Counted from the stretch's first letter, positions 1 through 7,188 are shown. The stretch is DNA of 11,771 nucleotides from Paracoccaceae bacterium (GCA_021767525.1 JAASTF010000071.1:1-11771), one strand, 5' to 3'. Translations and numbers: made by a program. Notes: generated by a model not told the origin, from the sequence alone.

Positions 1-2061
1 CTGACGATCGACGCCAGCGGCGCCTCGGCCGGGCTGAACATGTTCGAACTGCTCGACCAGGCGGCCTTCATGCTGACCACACCGATGACCTTCATCGGGT
101 CGGATTTCGGCGATACGGCGATCGGCACCTCGGGTGCTGACGACATCAACATGGGCATCAACCCGTTTGTCGGCGATTACATCGCGGGCTCTCTGGGCAA
201 CGACACGATCCGCTTTACCGATGTCGATGTGCAATCCTATGTCGGGCTGTTTTATGATGCGCAGATCGGCGGCAACAGCTTCCTGGACTTTATCACCGTA
301 ACCATCGATGGCGGGGCGAATACCGGCACGATCTCGGGCGGCATCAACGGGGTCCCGGCCGCGGATTTCACGGACACCCTGGTTGATATTCGCAATATCA
401 TGACGGCGGACGGTCTTGGGATCACCGGCACCGGCGGCGAGGACCAGTTCAACATCACCCTGCAGCAGGGCGATTGGATGCAGATTCGCAACAGCGGCAG
501 CACCGATTTCTTCGACGTCACTCTGAACGGCGGCGTGCTGCGCCTGGATTATCGCAACTCCGACTTTGGCCTGGATGTGGATCTGCGCGGCGCGACATAT
601 GGCGGCCAGGCCTATGACGGCCGCATCATAAGCACCACGCTCAACGGCCCCGATTTCGTCACCATCGCCGATACCCCCGGGCGGCTGGAAATCCGCGGTA
701 CGGATTTTGCCGACACGATGTTTGGCGGCGACCGGAACGAATCCTTTATCCTGCGGCTGGGCAACGACACGGTGGATGGCGGCGCCGGCTCCGACCGCGT
801 GCGCTATGACCGCAGCGGTGTCGAGGCGGTCAATGTCGATCTGGATACCGACACGGCGACCGGCACCTGGGATGGCACTGCCTTCACCCATACCCTGATC
901 GATGTCGAGGAAATCCGCGGCTCGCGCGATGGCGACGACACGATCCTGGGCAATTCCGATCGCGATGACGTTCTGTTGGGCCGGGGCGGCAATGACAGCC
1001 TTGACGGGCGCGACGGCAACGACTGGCTGGAAGGCGAAGACGGCAACGACACGCTGCTGGGCGGTGCCGGCGCGGACGAGCTGCGCGGTGGCAGCGCGTT
1101 CGACCTGCTACGCGGTGGCCTCGGCAACGACACGCTGGATGGCGGGCTGGGCCGCGACATCATGCGCGGCGAGGGCGGCAACGACATCCTGCGCGACAAC
1201 GGCCAGCGTGGCGATCTGGGCCGCGACCTGTTCTTCGGCGGTTTCGGCAACGACACCATCTTCGGCGGCGGCGCAAACGACACCGCCCATGGCGAGAACG
1301 GCAATGACGTGATCTATGGCGGGCTCGACAACGACCTGGCCTTCGGTGGCAACGGGTTCGACCGGATCCTGGGCCAGGGCGGCAATGACACGCTGGTGGG
1401 CGGCAATGGCCGCGACACGCTGCGCGGCGGGTTCGGCAATGACGTGCTCAACGACAACGACCAGCGCGGGCCGCTGGGCCGCGACCTCTTCTTCGGCGAG
1501 AACGGCAACGACACGCTCAATGGCGGCAGCGCCAATGACACGCTGAACGGCGGCAACGGCAATGACGTGATCCGCGGCGGGCTCGACAACGACCTGGTGT
1601 TCGGCGGCGCGGGCTTCGACCGGATCCTGGGCCAGGGCGGCAACGACGTGGTGTTCGGCGGCAATGGCCGCGACACGATGGAGGGCGGCTTCGGCAATGA
1701 CCGGCTGATCGACAATGGCCAGGGCGGAACTCTCGGCGCCGATATCATGGATGGCCAGGTGGGCAACGACACGCTGCGCATCGGGGCGGGCGACGACACC
1801 GCCACCGGCGGCGCGGGCTCGGACACGTTCATCTTCTTCACCGCCGAGCATGGCGCCGACGTGATCACCGATTTCGACGCGCTGGATGCCGACGAGGTGA
1901 TCGACCTGTCGGCCATCGCGTCGATCGGCGACATCACCGAGCTTCTGGGGGCCGCCACGCAGGTGGGCGCCGACGTGCTGATCGATACCGGCGGCGGCAA
2001 CTCCATCCTGCTGGAAGGCGTCGACCGCAACGACCTGGACGATAGCGACTTCCTCTTCTGA
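1..2061 (+). CDS. RTX (hemolysin-type calcium-binding repeat) protein, 5' end missing
   Basis: The frame is open from base 1, so the true start probably lies upstream; the first in-window ATG is at 40 (numbering below starts there). Residues 1-295 are not canonical RTX and hold three degenerate modules with a VDL/VTI strand, a gap and a TDTLVDI-like strand. Residues 297-600 are Gly/Asp-rich nonapeptides of the GGxGNDTLx type, which in this family form a calcium-loaded parallel beta-roll. Three DNGQ-type turns at residues 386, 472 and 558 break the array at exact 86-residue intervals. The C-terminus (GSDTF, then a strand-rich 70-residue module ending in DDSDFLF) resembles the uncleaved secretion signal of type I-secreted RTX proteins. 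No cysteine is seen. Probable role: extracellular surface or secreted protein; there is no catalytic motif, so activity is unknown. RTX assignment is firm, function is not. Confidence 0.9.
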   Translation: MTIDASGASAGLNMFELLDQAAFMLTTPMTFIGSDFGDTAIGTSGADDINMGINPFVGDYIAGSLGNDTIRFTDVDVQSYVGLFYDAQIGGNSFLDFITVTIDGGANTGTISGGINGVPAADFTDTLVDIRNIMTADGLGITGTGGEDQFNITLQQGDWMQIRNSGSTDFFDVTLNGGVLRLDYRNSDFGLDVDLRGATYGGQAYDGRIISTTLNGPDFVTIADTPGRLEIRGTDFADTMFGGDRNESFILRLGNDTVDGGAGSDRVRYDRSGVEAVNVDLDTDTATGTWDGTAFTHTLIDVEEIRGSRDGDDTILGNSDRDDVLLGRGGNDSLDGRDGNDWLEGEDGNDTLLGGAGADELRGGSAFDLLRGGLGNDTLDGGLGRDIMRGEGGNDILRDNGQRGDLGRDLFFGGFGNDTIFGGGANDTAHGENGNDVIYGGLDNDLAFGGNGFDRILGQGGNDTLVGGNGRDTLRGGFGNDVLNDNDQRGPLGRDLFFGENGNDTLNGGSANDTLNGGNGNDVIRGGLDNDLVFGGAGFDRILGQGGNDVVFGGNGRDTMEGGFGNDRLIDNGQGGTLGADIMDGQVGNDTLRIGAGDDTATGGAGSDTFIFFTAEHGADVITDFDALDADEVIDLSAIASIGDITELLGAATQVGADVLIDTGGGNSILLEGVDRNDLDDSDFLF
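1195..1452 (+). repeat. 86-residue RTX superrepeat, unit 1 (rtx1)
   Basis: This 258-bp unit begins at the DNGQRG turn and runs through eight nonapeptides in a fixed order of variants (LGRDLFFG, GNDTIFG, ANDTAHG, NGNDVIYG, LDNDLAFG, GFDRILG, GGNDTLVG, GRDTLRG), then closes with GFGNDVLN. Unit 2 follows with no intervening base. A 29-bp stretch at 1357-1385 recurs identically 258 bp downstream. Confidence 0.85.
1453..1710 (+). repeat. 86-residue RTX superrepeat, unit 2 (rtx1)
   Basis: Same 258-bp length and same variant order as unit 1, starting at DNDQRGPLGRD and ending before DNGQGG at 1711. It retains LDNDL, GFDRILGQGGND and NGRDT in register; 1615-1643 matches 1357-1385 exactly over 29 bp. 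A decayed third unit starts at 1711 (DNGQGGTLGAD) and soon merges into the C-terminal module. Confidence 0.85.
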
Positions 2062-2090
2062 CGCAGCCCGGACCACAACGGACAAAACAC

Positions 2091-2116
2091 CGCGCGCGCC
2101 CATCAGGGCGCGCGCG
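2091..2116. terminator. Putative bidirectional terminator between convergent RTX genes
   Basis: A perfect 11-bp inverted repeat, CGCGCGCGCCC (2091-2101) and GGGCGCGCGCG (2106-2116), encloses the four-base loop ATCA. On the + strand it is followed by TTTGCTTT; on the - strand by GTGTTTTGT. It begins 29 bp after the stop of the first RTX gene and 6 bp beyond the stop of the second. The position and T-rich flanks on both sides fit a Rho-independent terminator serving both genes, though both T-tracts are imperfect. Confidence 0.75.
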
Positions 2117-2122
2117 TTTGCT

Positions 2123-4987
2123 TTACAGGAAAAGGATATCCGACGGGGCGATCCCCGCCGCATCCACCCCGTCGAGCAGCACCTCGCCCCCGGTCCAGGC
2201 AAGGCGCAGCCCCGCGTCGGTGGCGGTCATGGCCAGGTCGGCCAGTGCGCTTTCGGTGACGTCCAGGTGCAACCGGTCGAGGCCCGGAGTGAAATCGCGG
2301 ATCCGGTTGACCCCGTCGCCATCCCGGAACACGAAGACATCCGCCCCCGCCCCGCCCGAAAGGGTGTCGTCCCCCCTGCCCCCGAACAGGCGGTCCCGCC
2401 CGGCATCGCCGAACAGTAGGTCGGCCCCGTCCCCGCCAAAAAGCACGTCATTGTCCCCACCCCCGCGCAGCACGTCACGGCCGACATTACCGTGCAGCGT
2501 GTCATTGGCCCCGCCGCCGTTCAGCGTGTCATCACCCGCCCCGCCGAAAAGCAGGTCACGCCCCAACGGCCCGCGCTGGCCGTTGTCGTTCAGAACGTCA
2601 TCGCCTGCACCGCCGTAAAGGGTATCCCGGCCATTATCGCCATCGAGCGTGTCACGACCCGCACCGCCGAACAGGCGGTCGAAATGGGCCCCACCAGTCA
2701 ACCTGTCATTGCCGGTCTGGCCATGGGCGGTGTCGTTGGCCCCGCCGCCAATGATCGTGTCATCGCCCGCCCCGCCGAAGAACAGGTCGCGCCCCAAAAG
2801 CCCCGGCTGGCCGTTGTCGCGCAACACGTCATCGCCCGCACCGCCAAAGACGGTGTCACGCCCGTTGCCGCCGATCAGCGTGTCGTTGCCTCCGCCGCCG
2901 TAAAGGCGGTCGAAATGATTGCCGCCATAAAGCATGTCGAAACCGAGCCCGCCATAGAGCACGTCATTGCCGTTATCCCCATGGACGGTGTCGTTGGCAC
3001 CGCCACCGAAAATCGTATCGGCCCCGGCCCCGCCGAAGAACAGATCGCGCCCCAGCGGGCCTTGCTGACCATTGTCGCGCAATACATCGTTGCCCGCCCC
3101 GCCACGCAGCGTGTCGCGACCGTTCTGGCCGATCAGCGTGTCGTCACCGTCACCGCCGAACAGCCGGTCGAAATCGATGCCGCCATAAAGCGCGTCGCGG
3201 CCGGTGCCACCATAAAGCGTGTCGCGCCCTGCCCCGCCGCGCAGGATATCGTCGCCCGCCTGCCCCTGAAGCCTGTCCCGGCCACCACCGGCCTGCAACG
3301 TGTCGGCCCCGTCGCCGCCACGTAGCGTATCGGCGCCCGCGCCGCCCTCGATCTGGTCGGCCCCGCCCAAGCCATCAAGCAGGTCATCGCCCAGATCACC
3401 GCGCAGCAGATCGGGCCGGTCGTCGCCGGACAGCACATCGTTGCCCTGGGTGCCGCGCCGTTCGCTGGGCGGGGCCAGCGGCACGCGCCCGGTTTCCCAA
3501 TCCAGCGCGGCACGGATTTCCCCGGCGCTGAGCGTGCCCCCCCCGGCGCGGCGGATCTCGGTCACATCGCCGCGCACGGTGATCAGGGCCCCCCAGGCCG
3601 TGGTCGATATCTCGACCTGGTCTGGGCCATAGACCATCGGGTAAAGCGTCAGGTCGATCCGGTCGAGGCCCGGCTGGAAATCGGCGATCACGTCGCGCGC
3701 CGCGTCGAATTCAAGCACGAACACATCCGCCCCCGCCCCACCCTCGAGCCGGTCGACACCCTGGCCGTCGGTCAGCGTGTCGGCGCCTTCCCCCCCTGCA
3801 AGCGTGCTGTCACCGGCACCGCCCGACAAAAGATCGTCGCGCGCCCCGCCCACAAGTCGGCCACTGGCCACCTGCTGCGTCACGCCTTGCCCGTCAAGCG
3901 CGACGGTGAACTGCGTCAGCCCCGGTCGGTCCTGGCTGGCCAGCAAGATCTCGATCCCGTCCGGCCCCGCCAGCGCGGTCATCGCCGAAATCGACGACAG
4001 GCCCAGCCCCGCGGCGTCGGCGACCGTGTCGAGATGCAAAAGCCGCCCGTCGGGCATCAGGGTGAACAGGCTGATCCCGTCATCGCCCCCTGCCGCCACC
4101 ACATAGCAGCGCCCCTCGTGGGTGACGACGGCGATATCCTGGACCCGGCCAAAGCGGGTGGCCAGCGTGTCGAGCACATGATCGACCGGACGCAGCGCGC
4201 CGGTGGCGTCGATTTCGACCACGCTCAGCGCCCCGCCCTGGCCCTGGTCGGCCGACGAGGCCACGACCAGGAAATTGCGCCCGCCCAGTTGGGCAAGCTC
4301 CAGCGCCACGGGGGCCTCGAGCAGGCCCAGCCCGTTCTGCACACCGTAGGAATCGGCGATCCGCAGGCTGCCATCCGCGGCGTCGATGCGCCAGGCACTG
4401 ATCCCGGCGGTTTCGCCGCACAGCGCCAGCAGGTAATCCTGCCCGCCAAGCTGCGCGGTCACCATGTCGACCGGCGCGGCAAGCTGCCCGGCGGCGCTGT
4501 CGGACAAGGCCCCGGCGCTTTGCAGCTGGCCTTGCGGATCGGCGTAGAAACAGCTGAGCGTTCCGGGCCCCGAGGCAAGATAGACGAAGCCCGCCGCACT
4601 GGCGGCCATGACCCCGGTGGCGCCGTCCTGGATATCGGCAACCGCGAAAGAGGCGGCACCCCCCAGATCCCCACCCTGCCCCAGCGCATAGCCCACCAGC
4701 CCCTGCCCCGCCATCTGTCCGACGATGGCATAGGCCGCACCGCCGGTTTGCAGCAGCGCCACACCGCCCGACAGGGCCGGCAGGATATTGTCGGAATAGG
4801 TCACGTCATCGGCGGGCACCGCCTGACCGCCGATGCCCAGCGTCAGGCTGACCAGCCCGCCATTGGGCCCGCCCACCGCCAGGATCACCGGCCCGTCCGG
4901 GCCCGCGACCACCTCGAGCGCGCGGATATCGCTTTGCAATCCGGACGCGCCCGCGCCGATCATGGCGCGATGCGATAATGTCGGCAT
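2123..4987 (-). CDS. Propeller-RTX fusion protein, probable type I-secreted calcium-binding protein
   Basis: Encodes 954 residues starting MPTLSHRAMIG. The ATG at 4987 has GAGAGG six bases upstream; an in-frame ATG at 5083 would add an Arg/Pro-rich tail with no ribosome site. Residues 15-375 repeat a strand pattern of about 45-50 residues (a hydrophobic AVV-type strand, then LSVVEIDATGALRPVD or LFTLMPDGRLLHLD), resembling a lactonase-type seven-bladed beta-propeller. Residues 380-424 form a short RTX array, and 425-495 a module (DVIADFQPGLDRIDLT) that normally ends RTX proteins. Residues 515-880 form a long RTX array with DNGQ turns at 638, 724 and 801, followed by a second terminal module (IRDFTPGLDRLHLD to SDILFL). 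It is convergent with the first RTX gene. Three cysteines (146, 190, 294) lie in the propeller. A secreted surface or matrix protein is likely; ligand and activity are unknown. Confidence 0.88.
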   Translation of the reverse strand: MPTLSHRAMIGAGASGLQSDIRALEVVAGPDGPVILAVGGPNGGLVSLTLGIGGQAVPADDVTYSDNILPALSGGVALLQTGGAAYAIVGQMAGQGLVGYALGQGGDLGGAASFAVADIQDGATGVMAASAAGFVYLASGPGTLSCFYADPQGQLQSAGALSDSAAGQLAAPVDMVTAQLGGQDYLLALCGETAGISAWRIDAADGSLRIADSYGVQNGLGLLEAPVALELAQLGGRNFLVVASSADQGQGGALSVVEIDATGALRPVDHVLDTLATRFGRVQDIAVVTHEGRCYVVAAGGDDGISLFTLMPDGRLLHLDTVADAAGLGLSSISAMTALAGPDGIEILLASQDRPGLTQFTVALDGQGVTQQVASGRLVGGARDDLLSGGAGDSTLAGGEGADTLTDGQGVDRLEGGAGADVFVLEFDAARDVIADFQPGLDRIDLTLYPMVYGPDQVEISTTAWGALITVRGDVTEIRRAGGGTLSAGEIRAALDWETGRVPLAPPSERRGTQGNDVLSGDDRPDLLRGDLGDDLLDGLGGADQIEGGAGADTLRGGDGADTLQAGGGRDRLQGQAGDDILRGGAGRDTLYGGTGRDALYGGIDFDRLFGGDGDDTLIGQNGRDTLRGGAGNDVLRDNGQQGPLGRDLFFGGAGADTIFGGGANDTVHGDNGNDVLYGGLGFDMLYGGNHFDRLYGGGGNDTLIGGNGRDTVFGGAGDDVLRDNGQPGLLGRDLFFGGAGDDTIIGGGANDTAHGQTGNDRLTGGAHFDRLFGGAGRDTLDGDNGRDTLYGGAGDDVLNDNGQRGPLGRDLLFGGAGDDTLNGGGANDTLHGNVGRDVLRGGGDNDVLFGGDGADLLFGDAGRDRLFGGRGDDTLSGGAGADVFVFRDGDGVNRIRDFTPGLDRLHLDVTESALADLAMTATDAGLRLAWTGGEVLLDGVDAAGIAPSDILFL
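2588..2818 (-). repeat. 77-residue RTX superrepeat, unit 2 (rtx2)
   Basis: Runs from DNGQPGLLGRD (residue 724) to just before DNGQRGPLGRD (residue 801). It follows the order of the 86-residue unit but is exactly one nonapeptide (9 residues, 27 bp) shorter, the loss lying around the HFDRL/GRDTL turns. A third, diverged unit starts at 2587 and runs into the final RTX turns. Confidence 0.8.
2819..3076 (-). repeat. 86-residue RTX superrepeat, unit 1 (rtx2)
   Basis: Runs from DNGQQGPLGRD (residue 638) to just before DNGQPG (residue 724), exactly 258 bp, the same length as the units in the convergent gene. Variant order is the same: LGRDLFFG, GADTIFG, ANDTVHG, NGNDVLYG, LGFDMLYG, HFDRLYG, GGNDTLIG, NGRDTVFG, AGDDVLR. 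Confidence 0.85.
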
Positions 4988-4993
4988 GTCACA

Positions 4994-4999
4994 CCTCTC
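4994..4999 (-). promoter_or_regulatory. Ribosome binding site deciding the start of the propeller-RTX gene
   Basis: GAGAGG on the minus strand lies six bases before the ATG at 4987. No comparable site precedes the upstream in-frame ATG at 5083. The 166-bp gap 4988-5153 should also hold this gene's promoter, but I see no convincing -35/-10 pair there. Confidence 0.6.
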
Positions 5000-5153
5000 A
5001 CCCGCGCGCCCGCGATGCGGTGGCACCGCGCGCACGCCCCTGCCGCATGGATGGCCGGCAAAACGCACCGATGCGGGGCGCAAACCCGGGCAAGATTGCG
5101 AAATTTCCGCAGGTTTAGAGACGAGTTTTCAGAAGCTTTGAAACAGTCCCGCG

Positions 5154-5807
5154 CTAGCGCATCAGCTGCTCATGCAGGGCGATGGCGTCTTCGATGTCTT
5201 CGAAATACTGCAGCCGTCCCCGATCGAGAACGATGCCCGAGGTGCAGAACTCGCGCAGCTCGGGCATGGAATGGCTGACCAGAATCGCCCCGCTTTCCTG
5301 CATCCGGTTGCGAAACACCGCCCGGCTTTTGCGCTTGAAGGCGGCATCGCCCACCGCAGTCACCTCGTCGACCAGGTAGGTATCAAAGCGGATGCCCATC
5401 GACGTGCCGAAGGTCAGACGCGATTTCATCCCCGCCGAATAGGTCCGCACGGGCATGTGGAAATGCTTGCCCAGCTCGGCGAAATCCTCGACGAAAGCGA
5501 TCAGGCTGTCGGTATCGACGCCATAGATGCGCGCCACGAAACGCACGTTCTGCGCCCCCGTCAGCGCGCCGTGGAACGACCCCCCGAAGGCCACCGGCCA
5601 CGAAATCGTCCCGTCCGAGACCACCCGCCCGCTATCAGGCCGCATCAGGCCCGCGATGATCTGCATCAGCGTCGATTTTCCCGCCCCGTTGCGCCCCAAA
5701 AGCGCCAGCGACGCGCCGGTGGGCAGGGTCATGTTCAGATCGTCGATCACCACCCGGCGCTCGCCGCCGACCCAAAAGCTTTTGGAAAGGTTCTCGAACC
5801 GGATCAC
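5154..5807 (-). CDS. kpsT: Capsular polysaccharide export ABC transporter, ATP-binding protein (KpsT family)
   Basis: 217 residues, close to the usual KpsT length (about 220). Walker A GRNGAGKST is at 38-46, an ABC signature variant SAGMK at 124-128 (this S-G/A-M-K form is typical of KpsT/Wzt-type polysaccharide exporters), Walker B TYLVDE at 143-148, and the switch histidine VSHS at 178-180. It lacks the C-terminal carbohydrate-binding extension of Wzt, which favours capsule export. The start is GTG (5805-5807) with only a G-rich stretch upstream. It lies 21 bp after the kpsE-like gene in the same direction, so the two are probably co-transcribed. As the cytoplasmic ATPase it would pair with the KpsM-like permease encoded divergently at 7189. 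Family assignment is strong; the polymer exported is unknown. Confidence 0.93.
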   Translation of the reverse strand: MIRFENLSKSFWVGGERRVVIDDLNMTLPTGASLALLGRNGAGKSTLMQIIAGLMRPDSGRVVSDGTISWPVAFGGSFHGALTGAQNVRFVARIYGVDTDSLIAFVEDFAELGKHFHMPVRTYSAGMKSRLTFGTSMGIRFDTYLVDEVTAVGDAAFKRKSRAVFRNRMQESGAILVSHSMPELREFCTSGIVLDRGRLQYFEDIEDAIALHEQLMR

Positions 5808-5828
5808 CGCGCCACCCCGCAGCCTGCC

Positions 5829-7106
5829 CTATGCCCGGTCGCGCAGCGAGTAATAGATCAGCGCAAGCACGCCCCAGCCCAGCACGAGGATCAGCGCCGC
5901 CAGGCCGAAGATGACGAACCGTTGCGGATATTCGGCCTCTTCGGCCAGGGTCGGCTCGACATAGGCGGCCAGGTAACGGCTTTGGCGCTGCGCGTCGGCC
6001 TTGGCGCTGTCCCAGGCGGTCAGGGCCGCGCGATAGGCCTGTTCGGCGAACTCGCGCTCGACCATCAGACCTTCGAATTCGGCGATCAGCGTGGGGTAAT
6101 CCTCGCCTGTCGACAGCACCTCGTTCAGGGCGAAGGTGCGGCGTTCTTCGGCGATGCGGTCGCGGATCACCTGGATGCGCCGCAGCGCCCGGTTCAGGCG
6201 CGGATCGTCGCCCTGGGTGATCTGGCTGAGCTCGTCAAAGGCGACCAGTTCGGCGGCCAGCTGCTGCTGCAGCGTGTTCATCACGCCCATGCGGCCCTGG
6301 ATATCGGATTCCAGGTCGACGATCTGGGTTCGGGTGCGGAACTGCGTCAGCGCGGCGCGCGCCTGTTTCAGGCGCTCTTCGGCCTGTTGCAGATCTGCCT
6401 CGGCATAGCGGATCGCATCCAGGCGGGCCGCCTCGTTCAGCTCGTTCACCATGTCCTGGCTTTCGCTGACGATCTCGGAGGCGATCCGCTGGGCCATCTG
6501 CGCGTCGAAGGCCAGCACCTGCAGTTCGGTCAGCCCGGTGGATTGGTCGTAGGACACGCGCACGATCCGGTCCCAGAACCAGTGCAGATCCTCGATCGAG
6601 GCATCGGGCCACAGCGCGAAAACCGGGTCCTGGTCCCAATATCGGGCGTAATACTCCCGCAATCCCAGCTTGTCGTCGATCCGGCGCACCACCGCCTGGC
6701 TGCGGATATATTCGTAAAGCACGTCGCCATCGGCCGAGGCGCTGGCCCCCGTCAGGCTGGCCAGCCCGCCCAACAGATCGGTGGCGCTGGCGCCCTCTTC
6801 CTTGCGCACGGTAAAGCCGGCGGTCGAGGCATATTGATCCTCGGCCACCAGCCACAGGTAGATCCCGATCACCAGAAGTGGCAGCGCCACGCAGGCGAAG
6901 AATCCCGCGATCAGCGCCCAATGGCGGCGCTTCATCCGGGCCGGTTCGGCCATCGGACGAACCGCGATCGTGGGGGCCCCTCGCCGCCCCTGCGGCGCGC
7001 CCGGCCCCTCTGCCCCGCCCAGCCCCGGCTTGGGGCCCGGGTTGCGCGCGGCGGCCGCGGGCCGGGCACGCTTGGGGTTGGGATCTTCTTTATCGTGATT
7101 TTTCAA
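5829..7106 (-). CDS. kpsE: Capsule polysaccharide export inner-membrane protein (KpsE/Wzz-type co-polymerase family)
   Basis: About 425 residues if translation begins at TTG 7104-7106; an ATG at 6951-6953 would give 374. The longer ATG at 7253 is excluded because it would run into the divergent permease gene. Residues 2-58 are Pro/Ala/Arg/Gly-rich and probably disordered and cytoplasmic. A membrane segment spans about 62-86, followed by AEDQYASTAGFTVR, typical of KpsE/BexC/CtrB proteins. A long periplasmic region with predicted coiled coil covers about 220-325. Near the C-terminus, VEPTLAEEAEYPQR (383-396) precedes the second membrane segment (396-419). The family links the inner-membrane KpsMT exporter to the outer-membrane channel. 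It precedes kpsT by 21 bp. Identity is confident; the start codon is not, and no strong ribosome site is seen for either candidate. Confidence 0.88.
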   Translation of the reverse strand: MKNHDKEDPNPKRARPAAAARNPGPKPGLGGAEGPGAPQGRRGAPTIAVRPMAEPARMKRRHWALIAGFFACVALPLLVIGIYLWLVAEDQYASTAGFTVRKEEGASATDLLGGLASLTGASASADGDVLYEYIRSQAVVRRIDDKLGLREYYARYWDQDPVFALWPDASIEDLHWFWDRIVRVSYDQSTGLTELQVLAFDAQMAQRIASEIVSESQDMVNELNEAARLDAIRYAEADLQQAEERLKQARAALTQFRTRTQIVDLESDIQGRMGVMNTLQQQLAAELVAFDELSQITQGDDPRLNRALRRIQVIRDRIAEERRTFALNEVLSTGEDYPTLIAEFEGLMVEREFAEQAYRAALTAWDSAKADAQRQSRYLAAYVEPTLAEEAEYPQRFVIFGLAALILVLGWGVLALIYYSLRDRA

Positions 7107-7119
7107 AGGATTACTCTGC

Positions 7120-7133
7120 TCAAACCTGTTTGA
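7120..7133. promoter_or_regulatory. Operator-like palindrome in the kpsE/kpsM divergent region
   Basis: TCAAACCTGTTTGA is a perfect inverted repeat with 6-bp arms around a CT centre. It overlaps the first four bases of the candidate -35 of the kpsM promoter and lies in the probable leader of the kpsE transcript. A regulator bound here could affect both directions. The protein is unknown; a chance palindrome is possible. Confidence 0.4.
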
Positions 7134-7158
7134 AACACGGGCCGGTATTCTACATACT
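7130..7158 (+). promoter_or_regulatory. kpsM: Candidate sigma70-type promoter for kpsM
   Basis: TTGAAA (7130-7135) and CATACT (7153-7158) are separated by 17 bp and match the consensus hexamers at 5/6 and 4/6 positions. Initiation would fall near 7165, giving a leader of about 24 bases with AGGA (7177-7180) eight bases before the ATG. On the opposite strand TAGAAT (7152-7147) is a possible -10 for kpsE, directly abutting this -10; its -35 is weak. Confidence 0.45.
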
Positions 7159-7188
7159 GCGCGCAGGCTTTGCCATAGGACGCCCCAG

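Noticed and set aside
930..1830. CRISPR-like or satellite DNA appearance of the regularly repeated sequence
   Set aside because: The repeats are multiples of 27 bp in frame and encode RTX nonapeptides; there are no identical direct repeats with unique spacers.
1108..2202. 364-codon open frame on the - strand opposite the RTX array (and a similar one at 2492-3325 +)
   Set aside because: The repeated Val/Ala/Glu pattern is the complement of the RTX codons; no start signal or motif.
3887..4978. 363-codon open frame on the + strand opposite the propeller region
   Set aside because: Low-complexity Arg/Gln/His composition typical of antisense frames; the minus strand has a ribosome site and a coherent protein.
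5172..7133. 653-codon open frame on the + strand opposite kpsT and kpsE
   Set aside because: Antisense shadow of GC-rich coding DNA; rich in His/Gln/Arg with no family motif, while the other strand has complete KpsT and KpsE signatures.
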